Shown: positions 63,581 to 64,000 of the stretch, in pieces | Layout: the number at the start of each line of letters is the position of its first letter | How positions within the stretch are numbered: position 1 is the first letter of the stretch | From: Brevipalpus yothersi | Lineage: Eukaryota > Arthropoda > Arachnida > Trombidiformes > Tenuipalpidae | DNA length: 64,000 nucleotides | NCBI GenBank assembly: GCA_003956705.1 | Contig: QZCP01000124.1 | Location: 196,426-260,425 of the forward strand | Direction: 5' to 3' | The notes under the pieces: generated by a model | Told to the model about the DNA's origin: nothing | Database searches by the model: none | What the model saw: the letters and a program-made list of their open reading frames with translations, nothing else | Made by a program: the position numbers and the translations under genes

Positions 63581-64000
63581 TCAAGAAGTTAAATTCATCT
63601 TTATCCAGGTTTCCATCAGTATAAGAGTTTCATCTATTTTGAGCTCACCAATTTCTAGATTAGTGGTAGTGAGTTTCAGTTTAGCTAGGAGATCACGATC
63701 ATGGGTTGAGAAAGATTGGTTGAGCTCCTCTATTTGCTGTTCAACGTCAGGCTGCTCATGACTTTGCTGCCTAAGGTTGGCTATCACAGCGTCAATGAGA
63801 ACCTTTCGATCAATTAAGGACTTGTGGTTTTGCATTTCATGATTACGTCGCACTATACAATTAGAAACAGCATGATAGGATCTTTCTAACATATTTCTAC
63901 ACATGTCCTCGATGTCGGTGGTGAATAGGAAACAAGCGTATTCATTTTGCTTGGGAAATTGCATCATTTTGATAAAACGATTTTCTAACAAACTAATTGT
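63581..64000 (-). CDS. C-terminal part of an unrecognised coiled-coil protein (partial)
   Basis: The minus-strand frame is open from the window edge to TAA-type stop at 63581-63583, about 139 codons. It may enter through an acceptor near 63993 or start at the internal MMQFPKQNEY. Content is mostly helical: FTTDIEDMCRNMLERSYHAV, DRKVLIDAVIANLRQQ, VEQQIEELNQSFSTHDRDLL, and the end ETLILMETWIKMNLTS. There is no signal peptide or membrane span. The helix pattern recalls small subunits of multi-protein complexes, such as kinetochore or tethering complexes, but nothing allows a name. It converges with the ANKS3-like gene. Confidence 0.6.
   Translation of the reverse strand, partial: TISLLENRFIKMMQFPKQNEYACFLFTTDIEDMCRNMLERSYHAVSNCIVRRNHEMQNHKSLIDRKVLIDAVIANLRQQSHEQPDVEQQIEELNQSFSTHDRDLLAKLKLTTTNLEIGELKIDETLILMETWIKMNLTS

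Overview
This is a eukaryotic nuclear window from an arthropod, most likely a chelicerate and probably a mite. The evidence is two arachnid-type Rebers-Riddiford cuticle genes, short GT-AG introns (often 50-400 bp), an AT-rich base composition, a gene roughly every 4-5 kb in the compact part, and many long (GA)n/(CT)n tracts. The chelicerate call rests mainly on the cuticle proteins (GNYQFAYxEQ..GGT, SYS, ADGR/VDGR, YVADELGFRA, TNEPGTAP). Species cannot be settled by reading alone.

Layout. 1-850 (-): cuticle protein gene, cut by the window start. 851-8702: mostly non-coding, with GA tracts and one orphan open frame that resembles a netrin/TIMP module. 8703-10218 (+): a second cuticle gene with the same exon plan. 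10609-12391 (-): CDC45. 12987-14369 (+): mitochondrial seryl-tRNA synthetase, divergent from CDC45. 14976-15854 (-): a CRAL-TRIO protein. 16364-16863 (-): a small spliced secreted orphan. 17519-17809 (+): a doubtful small gene. 18893-19452 (+): a small single-pass membrane protein. 19827-20763 (-): RHEB. 21712-26054 (+): ten-exon OGT. 26285-27130 (-): nanos. 28353-33092 (-): nine-exon double-GRAM/TBC Rab-GAP of the TBC1D8/9 family. 34334-40561 (-), perhaps to 52739: dpr-type immunoglobulin receptor, with a small four-pass membrane protein gene nested in its intron on the other strand. 40562-55262: about 14.7 kb with no secure gene. 55263-57281 (-): intronless conventional protein kinase C. 57282-61127: repeat-rich flank. 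61128-63000 (+): ANKS3-like ankyrin/SAM protein. 63581-64000 (-): end of an unrecognised gene that leaves the window.

The gene set is mostly conserved housekeeping and signalling: DNA replication (CDC45), mitochondrial translation (SARS2), growth signalling (RHEB, OGT, PKC), membrane traffic (TBC-GAP, CRAL-TRIO), germline translational control (nanos), neuronal recognition (dpr) and cuticle. Neighbours show no operon-like functional link. Several pairs are divergent or convergent with short spacers: CDC45/SARS2, RHEB/OGT, OGT/nanos, cuticle/CDC45 and SARS2/CRAL-TRIO.

I see no CRISPR array, virus, intact transposon or rRNA, and no tRNA that I can support. No strong candidate for a wholly new system stands out. 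The best leads are the orphan exons, the lost EF-hand tail of the Rab-GAP, the duplicated six-base start exon of the cuticle genes, and the paired CT/GA tracts upstream of ANKS3.
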